Assembly: GCA_024281055.1 (NCBI GenBank)
Contig: JAMXLF010000071.1
Coordinates: 1-64,000 of the forward strand
Source: Geobacteraceae bacterium
GTDB taxonomy: Bacteria; Desulfobacterota; Desulfuromonadia; Geobacterales; Geobacteraceae
Direction of reading: 5' to 3'
DNA: 64,000 nucleotides
The first letter of the stretch is position 1. Each line of letters opens with the position of its first letter. The notes beneath the pieces were generated by a model. That model searched no databases and was not told the DNA's origin. It saw only the letters and a list, made by a program, of their open reading frames with translations. Of the stretch, positions 28,640 to 36,345 are shown in pieces. The position numbers and the translations under genes were made by a program.

Positions 28640-29226
28640 GGGAGCTGTTTGTCGCGACGCGGAACAGAGGCAAGCTGAAGGAGTTCGAGGTTCTCTTCAC
28701 CGGCGTTGTGGACCGGCTTCTGTCTCCCGCCGACATTCCCGATGTGCCCGAAGTGACGGAAGACGGCGCCACTTTTCAGGAAAACGCCGTAAAAAAGGCG
28801 CGCGCTGCTGCCCTGGCCATAGGCAAACCGGTGTTTGCCGACGATTCGGGGCTGGTGGTTGATGCTCTGGGGGGAAGGCCGGGGGTCTATTCGGCGCGGT
28901 TTGCCGGTGAGGGTGCATCCGACAATGACAACAATGCTCTGCTCCTTCGGGAGATGTCCTCTGTTCCGACAGAAGAGCGTACGGCTGCATTTCGCTGCGT
29001 GATCGCCATCTGTTTTCCTGACGGTTCATGTCGTACGTTCGATGGCGAGTTGGAAGGGGTTATCCTGGATTCGCCGCGTGGAACGGGGGGGTTCGGCTAT
29101 GATCCCCTGTTCCTTGTGCCCGAATACGGCCAGACTCTGGCGGAACTACCTCTGGATGTAAAGAACCGCATCAGTCATCGGGGGAAAGCTCTTGTAAAAC
29201 TGAAGGAGTATCTTCTTCTTTCGTGA
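28636..29226 (+). CDS. rdgB: XTP/dITP diphosphatase RdgB
   Basis: A 196-residue Ham1 family protein: N-terminal [18 protein letters not shown], the central [20 protein letters not shown] and the C-terminal [13 protein letters not shown]. It hydrolyses non-canonical purine triphosphates (ITP, XTP and deoxy forms) to monophosphates, protecting DNA. It is translationally coupled to rph through ATGA. Confidence 0.97.
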   Translation: MRELFVATRNRGKLKEFEVLFTGVVDRLLSPADIPDVPEVTEDGATFQENAVKKARAAALAIGKPVFADDSGLVVDALGGRPGVYSARFAGEGASDNDNNALLLREMSSVPTEERTAAFRCVIAICFPDGSCRTFDGELEGVILDSPRGTGGFGYDPLFLVPEYGQTLAELPLDVKNRISHRGKALVKLKEYLLLS

Positions 29227-29259
29227 ATCCGGGAGCGGGCTGCCATATAAAGAAAAAGC

Positions 29260-29288
29260 TTGCATCCGCCTCTCTGGCGTGATATAAA
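29260..29288 (+). promoter_or_regulatory. Promoter of the tRNA cluster
   Basis: TTGCAT (29260-29265), 17-nt spacer, TATAAA (29283-29288). Transcription would begin near 29295, 8 nt before tRNA-Pro. Confidence 0.75.
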
Positions 29289-29302
29289 AATTACTTTCCA
29301 AT

Positions 29303-29380
<78 letters not shown>

Positions 29381-29387
29381 AGACTCT

Positions 29388-29464
<77 letters not shown>

Positions 29465-29475
29465 AATTCCTTTAT

Positions 29476-29552
29476 GGTGGCTATGGTGAAGCGGTTAACA
29501 CTTACGACTGTGACTCGTACATACGTGGGTTCGAATCCCACTAGCCACCCCA
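29476..29552 (+). tRNA. tRNA-His (GTG)
   Basis: The acceptor GTGGCTA/TAGCCAC is preceded by the extra G(-1) typical of tRNA-His, which pairs with C73. The anticodon loop is CTGTGAC (GTG). CCA is encoded. Confidence 0.94.
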
Positions 29553-29561
29553 TGTAAAACA

Positions 29562-29588
29562 GGCCCCGCACCATGCGGGGCTTATTAT
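29562..29588 (+). terminator. Hairpin after tRNA-His
   Basis: GCCCCGC (29563-29569) and GCGGGGC (29575-29581) followed by TTATTATTA. It separates the first three tRNAs from tRNA-Leu. Confidence 0.7.
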
Positions 29589-29606
29589 TATCAAAGACGC
29601 AGAGTC

Positions 29607-29689
29607 GCGAGAGTGGCGGAACTGGCAGACGCACTGGACTTAGGATCCAGCGGGCAACCGTGGGGGTTCAACTCCCCCCTCTCGCACCA
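29607..29689 (+). tRNA. tRNA-Leu (TAG)
   Basis: Class II tRNA with acceptor GCGAGAG/CTCTCGC, anticodon loop CTTAGGA (TAG), variable arm CGGGCAACCG, T-arm GGGGGTTCAACTCCCCC and encoded CCA. It is the last host gene before the prophage and the probable integration neighbourhood. Confidence 0.94.
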
Positions 29690-29702
29690 AGTTGTAAAAT
29701 CA

Positions 29703-29736
29703 AGGGGTTAGCTCTCAGGGGCTAACCCCTGTTTCG
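29703..29736 (+). terminator. Terminator of tRNA-Leu
   Basis: AGGGGTTAGC and GCTAACCCCT form a perfect 10-bp stem, then GTTTCGTTT. Confidence 0.8.
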
Positions 29737-29749
29737 TTTGGTGTCGAAA

Positions 29750-29770
29750 ATATGGACCATATATGGACCA
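29750..29770 (+). repeat. Tandem 11-bp repeat next to the tRNA-Leu terminator
   Basis: ATATGGACCA occurs at 29750-29759 and again at 29761-29770. Its place at the presumed phage junction makes it a candidate core or arm site, but the partner copy would be outside the window. Confidence 0.4.
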
Positions 29771-29789
29771 GCATGGGTGAGGGTGACGC

Positions 29790-30089
29790 TCATGATGTTT
29801 TTATCTCCGATTTAAGAGCATCGAGGAGGGCTTGCTTGCGATCGGCATCGAGGGTGCGGACCGTCTTGATCAGCTCAGCGGTAAGATCGTCGTCTTCGCT
29901 GAGGAGCTGGGAAATCGGCTCCTCGAAATATTTGCTCATCTTCAGCAGCTGGGCATAGCGGGGTTCGGTGCCGCGGGTGACGTAGTCGTGGAGACAGGGT
30001 ACCGGAATGTTGTCCAGGAGCCGGGAGAGATCGCGGAAGGAGAGATCCTCGTTCTCCATCTCCCGTTTTAATAGGTCGCGGAAGCGCAT
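29790..30089 (-). CDS. Phage XRE-type HTH regulator
   Basis: A 99-residue product on the minus strand, with AAGGAG about 10 nt before the ATG. The region LSFRDLSRLLDNIPVPCLHD is a Cro/CI-like helix-turn-helix, followed by YVTRGTEPRYAQLLKMSKYF and an acidic helical tail. It probably binds a phage operator. With the second minus-strand HTH gene (30734-31192) it belongs to the lysogeny side of the switch. Confidence 0.7.
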   Translation of the reverse strand: MRFRDLLKREMENEDLSFRDLSRLLDNIPVPCLHDYVTRGTEPRYAQLLKMSKYFEEPISQLLSEDDDLTAELIKTVRTLDADRKQALLDALKSEIKTS

Positions 30090-30109
30090 CAGTGTGACTC
30101 CTTCTGAAA

Positions 30110-30382
30110 TTAGTCAACCCACCCACCTCTTGGGTAACTCCACCCGGAAGGTGTCAGCCTGGCAACCGATCCAGTAAAACGATTGATTCGCACAGGGCAA
30201 GTGTAGCCGCTGCCATACTTAAGATGGTCATATCTGTAGAGTGTTGGCCATACTGTCCACAAAAAGAGAATTGCCCCGATTATCAATAGCTTTTTGAAAG
30301 TTATTCTTGGTTTAACGAAGAACCTTTGCAAAAGCGTCCTGATCTTCATCCAGAGCTTACCAATAGACGCTAAACAAGGCAT
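30110..30382 (-). CDS. Small membrane protein in the lysogeny region
   Basis: A 90-residue product. A basic N-terminus precedes one transmembrane helix (KKLLIIGAILFLWTVWPTLY) and a short C-terminal domain with GYTCPVRINRFTGSVARLTPSGW. GGAGGGAG lies about 9 nt upstream on the minus strand. It has no recognised family. Membrane proteins in this position often give superinfection exclusion, but that is only a guess. Confidence 0.55.
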   Translation of the reverse strand: MPCLASIGKLWMKIRTLLQRFFVKPRITFKKLLIIGAILFLWTVWPTLYRYDHLKYGSGYTCPVRINRFTGSVARLTPSGWSYPRGGWVD

Positions 30383-30540
30383 TTTTGCATACTCCCTCCA
30401 GTACCATTAATAAAAAATAATGCGTCGGAAACTCAGACAGTTAAGAGTCAATTATTACTTTTTGGAAAAGTTATAATGTCAAAACTGTAATCTAAGTAAT
30501 ATATAAATAATCCTCTTTAATTTTTCCCAAGGAGGAGAGT

Positions 30541-30714
30541 ATGAATGCAATGGAAGCATGGTATAAGATGAACCTTATGAGGCAATTGGCGCGTGAAGGA
30601 GTTCAACCTATGGTTTTGCTCCTCATGTTCCTGTACATAATTGCCCCAGATCGGGAAAAGTTTCGAAAGAACATGATCGAACTCAAGGAGGAATTCACAC
30701 GCATGAAAATCTAG
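30541..30714 (+). CDS. 57-residue phage protein with one hydrophobic helix
   Basis: It starts right after AAGGAGGAGAGT, a very strong site. The sequence has an amphipathic start, a hydrophobic core (MVLLLMFLYIIAP) and a charged C-terminal helix (EKFRKNMIELKEEF). Function unknown. It lies alone between the two minus-strand blocks and is closed by a 12-bp hairpin. Confidence 0.6.
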   Translation: MNAMEAWYKMNLMRQLAREGVQPMVLLLMFLYIIAPDREKFRKNMIELKEEFTRMKI

Positions 30715-30720
30715 CTACCC

Positions 30721-30748
30721 AAAAGGAGCACTCCTAGTGCTCCTTTTT
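30721..30748. terminator. Bidirectional terminator
   Basis: AAAAGGAGCACT and AGTGCTCCTTTT form a perfect 12-bp stem with a CCT loop and T-rich arms on both strands. It serves the small plus-strand gene and overlaps the stop codon of the minus-strand repressor gene. Confidence 0.85.
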
Positions 30749-31192
30749 CTTTTTCTTGTCCTGAGACAACTTCAATACCTCGGTAACATATGCTTCCTGC
30801 TCTTCAATGTTCATCCCATCAAGCGTACTCTCCATGGCCCTCCTCAAAATCAACTTAAAGGCATCGGTCTGGGTAACGTCTGCCCGACCCAGTTTATCAA
30901 ATTCTTCCTTGATGGATAAAGTTGCAGTTTCCTGAGTCCCCGGATATTTGTCTTCCTTAAACATCTCGCCTTCGCCCTCTTCCCACCAAAGACGATTTAC
31001 GTTGAATGTTGAAATTATTGATTCTTCAACCTGCCATGACAAATTGGCGGTTCCGTTCAATAGCATGGTTATTAAAGACTTGTCCTTACCGATCCTCTTG
31101 GCAAATGCAGAGTTGGTCTTAGTGGTTGAAATAATTAGTAATTTCAACCTTTTCAACTTTTCTTCGACATTTTTAACTTTAGATGTTGACAA
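30734..31192 (-). CDS. Putative phage repressor (HTH, CI-like)
   Basis: A 152-residue product. The N-terminal HTH (SAFAKRIGKDKSLITMLLNG) is followed by ISTFNVNRLWWEEGEG, typical of phage repressors, and an acidic C-terminal region ending in a Lys-rich tail. The apparent start is TTG 31192, with no Shine-Dalgarno site, and the promoter region for the opposite strand begins at once. A leaderless message, as in lambda cI, would explain this. Divergent early genes start at 31285. Confidence 0.7.
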   Translation of the reverse strand: MSTSKVKNVEEKLKRLKLLIISTTKTNSAFAKRIGKDKSLITMLLNGTANLSWQVEESIISTFNVNRLWWEEGEGEMFKEDKYPGTQETATLSIKEEFDKLGRADVTQTDAFKLILRRAMESTLDGMNIEEQEAYVTEVLKLSQDKKKKKEH

Positions 31193-31255
31193 TGTTGAAT
31201 CCAGAGTTTAATATTTTGAATAAAGAGTTACCAAATGTTACCGAAAGTTACAGAA
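31186..31255. promoter_or_regulatory. Early promoter and repeated operator boxes
   Basis: On the plus strand TTGACA (31186-31191), 17-nt spacer, TAATAT (31209-31214). Downstream, three direct repeats with a 10-bp period, GTTACC-AAAT-GTTACC-GAAA-GTTACA (about 31228-31253), lie on one face of the helix. They look like binding sites for the divergent repressor. The -35 touches the repressor start codon. Confidence 0.65.
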
Positions 31256-31284
31256 GACACTAGCAAGAAAATGAGGAAAAAACA

Positions 31285-31470
31285 ATGGAAAACAATGAGT
31301 TTGTAACCCGTAACGAGGCTATGCGGATACTTGGCGTCTGCGGAATGACCATTATTCGCTACCAGAAGGAAGGGCGACTTACCCCGTTTCCAGGTGTGAA
31401 AAAGCGGAGCGTGGTGTTCCGCCGGACAGAGATCGAAGGACTTCTCCCAGGCAATAACAAGGCTGCCTAG
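31285..31470 (+). CDS. Excisionase/AlpA-like HTH protein
   Basis: A 61-residue product with a MerR-type winged HTH: FVTRNEAMRILGVCGMTIIRYQKEG then VVFRRTEIEGLL. It is the first gene of the rightward early operon, where a Cro or excisionase-type protein is expected. Confidence 0.75.
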   Translation: MENNEFVTRNEAMRILGVCGMTIIRYQKEGRLTPFPGVKKRSVVFRRTEIEGLLPGNNKAA

Positions 31471-31494
31471 TTCGTGATACCGGAGGAACCAACC

Positions 31495-31959
31495 ATGAAA
31501 AGCCACAATGCAATGGCGGATGCCATCGCCCACGATGCGGCGGCGATGGCGGAAGAGATGGGCCTGAAACCGGTCACGGTGAGAAAGTGGAAGGAGTCTC
31601 CAGAACAGTCGGGCTCGGTGAATCCCCTGGAGCGGGTTGCTACTGTGATAAGAACGGCCCTGAGCCTGGGGAGGCCACGTTATAAGGCATTGCGGCCTCT
31701 GTATTGGCTCGCGGCGCAGTTCTCTATGATCGTGTTCCCGGCGCCAGAGAGGGGTGTGGACCTGGCCGGGGCTACTAACCGGTTGGCGCATCTCATGCGG
31801 GAGTTCGGCGAGTTCGTGTCTGCCGTGGCCGGGACGCTGGAGCACGGGTCGCTGACTGCTGAGGAGTACACGACGATCCGCGCCAAGGGTGCGGAACTGA
31901 TGCAGGCGCTGGCGCAGTTTCTGAGGCTGTTGGGCACGGGGCAGAGTAATCATCATTGA
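31495..31959 (+). CDS. Phage regulatory protein, CII-like
   Basis: 154 residues from ATG 31495 with GGAGG 8-9 nt upstream. The N-terminal AHDAAAMAEEMGLKPVTVRKWKE segment looks like a helix-turn-helix, followed by a helical domain. Small phage regulators of this build activate lysogeny promoters. The assignment is by shape and position only. Confidence 0.55.
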   Translation: MKSHNAMADAIAHDAAAMAEEMGLKPVTVRKWKESPEQSGSVNPLERVATVIRTALSLGRPRYKALRPLYWLAAQFSMIVFPAPERGVDLAGATNRLAHLMREFGEFVSAVAGTLEHGSLTAEEYTTIRAKGAELMQALAQFLRLLGTGQSNHH

Positions 31960-32113
31960 GAGCCTAGCTTAGATTTTGCTAATTGCAAGGGCAGTTCGTA
32001 GTTTTGATGAACACCTTCGCACAGAAAAGCCGTTTCGCAAAGCGATAAGGAGCGCGGGTGCAGGGTGGGCACTGGGACGAAAGTTTCCTGTGCAACCGGG
32101 GAGGATATGACAT

Positions 32114-32389
32114 TTGGATGATACGGGACGCATAACCAGGAAGGAACGACAAGCGCTGATTCTGACCGGCGGGGAGATCAACCCTGATGCGCTGCTGGAC
32201 GACTGCGAGGTGGCGGCACTCCTCAACTGCTCGGTGCAACAGTTGAGGATCGGCCGTGCCAAGGAGGGGCGGATGCTGCGCGACGGGAAAGAGCATGTGA
32301 AGAATCTGCCGCCCCATCGCGTTCTGTGGGGGCGGTTGGTCCGGTATCGCTACGGTGATCTTCTGGCATGGATGGCAAATGCCGGATAA
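32114..32389 (+). CDS. Small HTH protein of the early operon
   Basis: 91 residues from TTG 32114, supported by GGGGAGGAT 8 nt upstream. The centre has LLDDCEVAALLNCSVQQLRI, an excisionase-like helix-turn-helix, then LPPHRVLWGRLVRYRYGDLLAWM, typical of HTH_17 proteins. The 154 nt before it hold no gene I can support. Confidence 0.6.
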   Translation: MDDTGRITRKERQALILTGGEINPDALLDDCEVAALLNCSVQQLRIGRAKEGRMLRDGKEHVKNLPPHRVLWGRLVRYRYGDLLAWMANAG

Positions 32390-32399
32390 GGGGGGCGCG

Positions 32400-32648
32400 A
32401 TGATCCTGATCGGTGACAAGACGGCGGTGATCGGTGACTACGCGATCCGACTGACCGGGCCATACAGTGTCTGGATTACGCTTATCGAGGGAGGCCGGGC
32501 CGGAGAAGGTGGCCAGTTTTTGCGGGCGGCGATGAACGAGGCCCTGTTCCCGGGGGAACTGCGCGACCTGTTTGCCGGGGTCCCGGATGGGGATACGCAG
32601 GACGCCCTGGTGCACCGACTCGATGCGTTTTATTGCGAGAATTTCTAA
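32400..32648 (+). CDS. Hypothetical phage protein
   Basis: 82 residues from ATG 32400 behind AAGGGGGGC. Beta-rich first half (ILIGDKTAVIGDYAIRLTGPY) and helical C-terminus. No family recognised. Tightly packed with its neighbours. Confidence 0.6.
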   Translation: MILIGDKTAVIGDYAIRLTGPYSVWITLIEGGRAGEGGQFLRAAMNEALFPGELRDLFAGVPDGDTQDALVHRLDAFYCENF

Positions 32649-32662
32649 AAGGGAGGAATTCC

Positions 32663-32899
32663 ATGGGGTTGCGTGATGAGATCGAGGCAGCGAACCGTCG
32701 GGCCGGCATCGGCAGACAGCATGCCTTTGCAAAGAAACAGGTGGTGCGGCAGTCGGATACGCAAATCATCGACATGCTCTGCGCCCGGGCGAACGAAGTG
32801 GGCACCGCTTTCTACAAGGAGGACGCGCCAGCACTCCGAGATGCGGTGAAAAACCTCCTGCGGGCGGTGGTCATCGCCGGGAAAAGGATGCAGCAATGA
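32663..32899 (+). CDS. Hypothetical phage protein
   Basis: 78 residues, mostly helical, from ATG 32663 with a GGGAGGAA site. It overlaps the next start by 4 bp (ATGA). No family recognised. Confidence 0.6.
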   Translation: MGLRDEIEAANRRAGIGRQHAFAKKQVVRQSDTQIIDMLCARANEVGTAFYKEDAPALRDAVKNLLRAVVIAGKRMQQ

Positions 32900-33327
32900 A
32901 TAACGACGGGAAAAGTCCATCTTATCAGTCGTTTTTAGAGACGGTGCCGACGCTGACCGATGCACTAAAGAGGACCTACCTGCTGGGAGGATTCGAGGCG
33001 AAGGAAATGGCGCACATGATGGGGCACCGCTACGCAGATTTCAACCGGTACTTCAACCCGAATGATGCCCGCTATCTTCCCACGGACGACCACCTAAAAC
33101 TGATGGTCAAGAGCCGCAACCATTTCGCTCTGGACTGGCAGGCGCGGCAATTGGGGCTCTGTCTCTATCCTCTGGAAACAATGAATATCCTGGACGAGAT
33201 CAGGCGCGCGCTTTCGTCCGAAGGTCGGACGGTGCGCTTTGCGTTGCGGCAGGAGGGGCCCGGACTTGCCGGCGTGAATGAGGCGCTATGGGAACGGCTG
33301 TTTCTGCTGGCCGGAAAGGGACGGTGA
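32896..33327 (+). CDS. Hypothetical phage protein
   Basis: 143 residues. The helical segment LLGGFEAKEMAHMMGHRYAD could be a helix-turn-helix, and LKLMVKSRNHFALDWQA follows, so a DNA-binding regulatory role is conceivable. Coupled to both neighbours by overlaps. Confidence 0.55.
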   Translation: MNNDGKSPSYQSFLETVPTLTDALKRTYLLGGFEAKEMAHMMGHRYADFNRYFNPNDARYLPTDDHLKLMVKSRNHFALDWQARQLGLCLYPLETMNILDEIRRALSSEGRTVRFALRQEGPGLAGVNEALWERLFLLAGKGR

Positions 33328-33593
33328 TGACCATGGGAAGGGAACGGGTATCGTTGCCGGCGTGGCTGGCACTGGCGGTGGTGTTCGGCGGCATGGCGGT
33401 GGCGGGGACGATGGAATGCGACGATTACCAGAAGGCTCAGGAGTTCCGCCAGGAAACCCGCGTGGTGACGGATGACCGGGGGGAACCGCAGCTGGTGGAC
33501 GCGCGGACCTGCGACCGGCAGGTACTGGAGATGTACGGGTATGGGGAGGGCCAGGGTAATGGCAAAAAGACGGCCGAGACACGCGGGAAATAA
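33327..33593 (+). CDS. Small exported or membrane-anchored phage protein
   Basis: 88 residues from ATG 33327, overlapping the previous stop. It has an N-terminal hydrophobic helix (LPAWLALAVVFGGMAVAG) and then a polar domain with two cysteines. Function unknown. Confidence 0.5.
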   Translation: MTMGRERVSLPAWLALAVVFGGMAVAGTMECDDYQKAQEFRQETRVVTDDRGEPQLVDARTCDRQVLEMYGYGEGQGNGKKTAETRGK

Positions 33594-33768
33594 TCAGCAG
33601 ATTCGGCTCCGGTGCGATTGGTGCGGGATTGCCATGGATTGCGCCGGTAAGGTCGCATACAAACGGAAGGTTCTTGCCAGCATAGCGGACGATAGCCCAT
33701 GGGGGGTACCTGGTTGCCCCGATCACGTGGAGATTCCATTCCGGGGGCTGGCGGGGTGCGCGGCTTAA
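33559..33768 (+). CDS. Small Cys-rich phage protein
   Basis: 69 residues from ATG 33559, overlapping the previous gene by 35 bp in another frame. A basic start (AKRRPRHAG) and RLRCDWCGIAMDC suggest a zinc-binding knuckle, with further Cys near the C-terminus. Its stop codon is also the first triplet of an interspersed repeat. Confidence 0.5.
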   Translation: MAKRRPRHAGNNQQIRLRCDWCGIAMDCAGKVAYKRKVLASIADDSPWGVPGCPDHVEIPFRGLAGCAA

Positions 33769-33807
33769 CGGCAGTTTTGAGTTCTTAGTTTTGAGTTTTG
33801 AGCTAAA
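33766..33807 (+). repeat. Interspersed 42-bp repeat, copy 1
   Basis: It starts with the TAA stop of the preceding gene and reads TAACGGCAGTTTTGAGTT, then more TTTTGAG units. A 42-bp near-copy is at 52833-52874, also starting exactly at a stop codon. The remaining 118 nt to the next gene show no frame of note. Confidence 0.75.
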
Positions 33808-33925
33808 GAAATCCGGTCTGAGCGGCCATGAAAAACTCTGAGGGCCTCCACCACCGCACGTATGCCGCGACGGGTGGAAACAGGCGCGAAGGTCAGACCG
33901 TAAATTACAACCGAGGAGGTAGAAC

Positions 33926-34375
33926 GTGGAACAGGAAATTGTCTTGAAACTCAACGTGGGGCAGGTGAACGCCATACTTACGGCGCTCAGCGAACAGCCC
34001 TACAAGTCGGCGGCGCCGATCATTCACAGCATCCAGGCGCAGGCCCAGCCGCAGCTCAACCCGGCACCGGCAGATGAGGGCACAAAAGCGCCGGCAGGGG
34101 TGGGTGCGGTCGTGTCGGAAATCCCGGAACTGCCGCTGTACCAGTGCCACAAGCAGGTGCGGGCCGCAAAGATCATTTCTACCGGGTCGGGACGGGTGCC
34201 GGGAGAGGTCGAGCTGTTTTTGGATGGCGAGGTGATGGTCACCGTTGATGTCGCCTGGGTTGCCCGCAATCCGCAGCTCGAAAGCGGCGGCTACTTCGTC
34301 CACTACCAGGAAGGGGACGACTATACGACCTATTCCCCGGCTGGCCCGTTTGAGAGCGGCTATACAAAGCTGTAA
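33926..34375 (+). CDS. Hypothetical phage protein
   Basis: 149 residues from GTG 33926 with GGAGGTAG 9 nt upstream. The first 45 residues (VLKLNVGQVNAILTALSEQP) resemble the small phage domain that counts as an all-helical oligomerisation module. The rest is a beta-rich domain. No function recognised. Confidence 0.6.
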   Translation: MEQEIVLKLNVGQVNAILTALSEQPYKSAAPIIHSIQAQAQPQLNPAPADEGTKAPAGVGAVVSEIPELPLYQCHKQVRAAKIISTGSGRVPGEVELFLDGEVMVTVDVAWVARNPQLESGGYFVHYQEGDDYTTYSPAGPFESGYTKL

Positions 34376-34410
34376 CGATTCTGACCAAGAGTCAGTGAGG
34401 AGGTGAAGGG

Positions 34411-34776
34411 ATGTTTACGGAAGATGGAACAGTAACGCTCGACACACTGAAAGGTGGAGCCGCACTTCAGCTGTTCCAGGAGGAACTGGACAAGGTGGTG
34501 GCGAACATCATGGACCCGAACACCGATGCCGAGGCGGTGCGGGAGGCGGTGATAAAGGTCCGAATCAAGCCGGACAAGGACAGGTCGGGGGGGGCGGTGC
34601 AGATTATCCCGTCGTCCAAACTGGCGCCGGCCGTGGCGCTGGGCACCCGGATGTTCTTCGGCAAGAAGGGTACGCGATTCATGGCGTTCGAGCACAACCC
34701 GCAGCAACTGACTTTTGCCATGGAGCGCGGCGATGTTTCTGTGGTGCAGGGCGGCAAATCAAGCAGCGGGGAATAA
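34411..34776 (+). CDS. Hypothetical phage protein
   Basis: 121 residues from ATG 34411 (GGAGGTGAAGGG upstream). A mixed alpha/beta protein with VVANIMDPNTDAEAVREAVI and later VALGTRMFFGKKGTRF. Its neighbour at 34798 probably works with it. No known domain recognised. Confidence 0.6.
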   Translation: MFTEDGTVTLDTLKGGAALQLFQEELDKVVANIMDPNTDAEAVREAVIKVRIKPDKDRSGGAVQIIPSSKLAPAVALGTRMFFGKKGTRFMAFEHNPQQLTFAMERGDVSVVQGGKSSSGE

Positions 34777-34797
34777 CCCCGGGAAAGGGAGGGAGTT

Positions 34798-35553
34798 TTG
34801 TTAGAAAAGGCGATCAACAGGATCCTCAGCCTGGCAGACGTGAAAACACTGTCGTTCGGGGGAAGGGATTACACCACGGCTGCGCTCCAGCCAGTGAAAG
34901 AACCGACGCTGCCGCTCCTGGAAGTGAACACGCTCAAGGGTCTCGTGGACTATCTCAAGAGTGGTCTCGACCTCAAGGAGATTGGCAACTATGTCAACGT
35001 AATCGATGGCGGAGAAGTCCCGGAAGATTACCTCCGGGTGGCGCTACACATCGTGTCTCCACTCCAGGTGCTGGCGTTTCTGCCGGTAGAAGGACCCTGG
35101 AAGAAAAGGGTCCCGGTCGTCCAGGCAACATGGAACCGGCGCACATTTCCTTTTGATGATTTTCTTTCCCAGGAGAATTTCGTCATCAAACTGCTTGCGA
35201 CGGTGCAGGAGGGAGCTGATACCGACCTGGAAAAGGTGCTTGAATTCGCCGGCAAGATCGTCTGCGAGGACAAGGCCGAGATTACTGATAATGGCGTCTC
35301 TCAAGCCGTGACAGTACAGCGCGGGGTGCGTCAGGAGTCGGGGAGGGTCCTGCCACTGCGGCCCAGTTTAAAACCTGTACGAACCTTTACGGAGGTTGAG
35401 CAGCCGGTGAGCACGTTCGTATTCCGGATGCGGTCGGAACCTGTCGCACTGGCCCTTTTCGAGGCGGACATGGGGGCGTGGGAGATGGTGGCGAAGGAGA
35501 ACATCAAGAAGTACCTGGAGACGGAGCTGCCGGGCGTGCCGGTGTTCATGTAA
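34798..35553 (+). CDS. Conserved-looking phage protein of unknown function
   Basis: 251 residues from TTG 34798 behind GGGAGGGAG. The N-terminus has LSFGGRDYTTAALQPV, the middle DYLRVALHIVSPLQVLAF and a segment TWNRRTFPFDDFLSQENF, and the C-terminus RSEPVALALFEADMGAWE. The shape recalls the YfdQ/DUF2303-type phage proteins, but I cannot confirm it. Confidence 0.6.
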   Translation: MLEKAINRILSLADVKTLSFGGRDYTTAALQPVKEPTLPLLEVNTLKGLVDYLKSGLDLKEIGNYVNVIDGGEVPEDYLRVALHIVSPLQVLAFLPVEGPWKKRVPVVQATWNRRTFPFDDFLSQENFVIKLLATVQEGADTDLEKVLEFAGKIVCEDKAEITDNGVSQAVTVQRGVRQESGRVLPLRPSLKPVRTFTEVEQPVSTFVFRMRSEPVALALFEADMGAWEMVAKENIKKYLETELPGVPVFM

Positions 35554-35601
35554 ATCAAATCCCCTTCGCGGGGGCATTTCACGGTTGAAAGGAGTAGGAA
35601 G

Positions 35602-35976
35602 ATGACGTGGAGCGCAAGAGTAGTAAGGAGTGATGGGACGTTGCCGGATGGTGATTATACCGCTTGTCTGAGCTGCGAACATGGCGGCAAAGTCTGGCCG
35701 CCACCCTGTTTCATCAATCGGGCAGTCGGCGCGGTGGGCAACCTCCTGACATCGATCGACACCGGCGCCGATGGCCACATGGCGAGCGGCCAGGCTGACC
35801 TCAGATGCAACGGTTACACGGAGGCCAAGCCCGAGCCGATCAGCGAGACCGCGGAAGCCGGTGCAGTGGAAACCGACGTTGACCAGCAGCCAGGAGCAGC
35901 TACAGAGGAAAAACCGGCAGCGGAACAGGTTGAAAAGCCGGCAGAAGAAAAGGCGACCTTTGGGGCACCCGTTTAG
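35602..35976 (+). CDS. Hypothetical phage protein with acidic tail
   Basis: 124 residues. The first 75 hold four Cys (ACLSCEHG, PPCFIN, RCNG), possibly a metal site. The last 50 are a Glu/Ala/Pro-rich low-complexity tail (EEKPAAEQVEKPAEEK). AAAGGAGT lies upstream. Confidence 0.55.
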   Translation: MTWSARVVRSDGTLPDGDYTACLSCEHGGKVWPPPCFINRAVGAVGNLLTSIDTGADGHMASGQADLRCNGYTEAKPEPISETAEAGAVETDVDQQPGAATEEKPAAEQVEKPAEEKATFGAPV

Positions 35977-36050
35977 CCGTTGAAGTCCGGGGCGAAGGTC
36001 CGCCTTCGCCCTCTTCTTGAGCGGTTGAACTTGTGATGCGGGAGGGTCCG

Positions 36051-36305
36051 ATGTTTCCGAAGACGCGGTTTATTGACACGAATGGGGTGTGGCGGCAGTT
36101 CTTCCATCTTCATTCGAAGATGTGGGGAGTCTTTTGGGCGCTGGTGTGGCGCGACTGGCGACATGCGGCCCGGAGACTGGCGGACTTGCAGCAATCGGCG
36201 GATACGGAGCGCCATGTCATTCAACGCCTGCACAAGGTGGATGTGGCCATGGAGCGGGCGCTGGTGATCCAGCGGAACAAGTTGCGGGGATACTACCAGG
36301 CGTAA
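36051..36305 (+). CDS. Small helical phage protein
   Basis: 84 residues from ATG 36051 (CGGGAGGG upstream). Aromatic N-terminal half (WRQFFHLHSKMWGVFWALVW) and a charged helix. It lies just before the retroelement, and a role in it is not indicated. Confidence 0.5.
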   Translation: MFPKTRFIDTNGVWRQFFHLHSKMWGVFWALVWRDWRHAARRLADLQQSADTERHVIQRLHKVDVAMERALVIQRNKLRGYYQA

Positions 36306-36345
36306 TTTATGTGGCAGGGCCATTTTAAAAGAAAGGGGAAGATGT

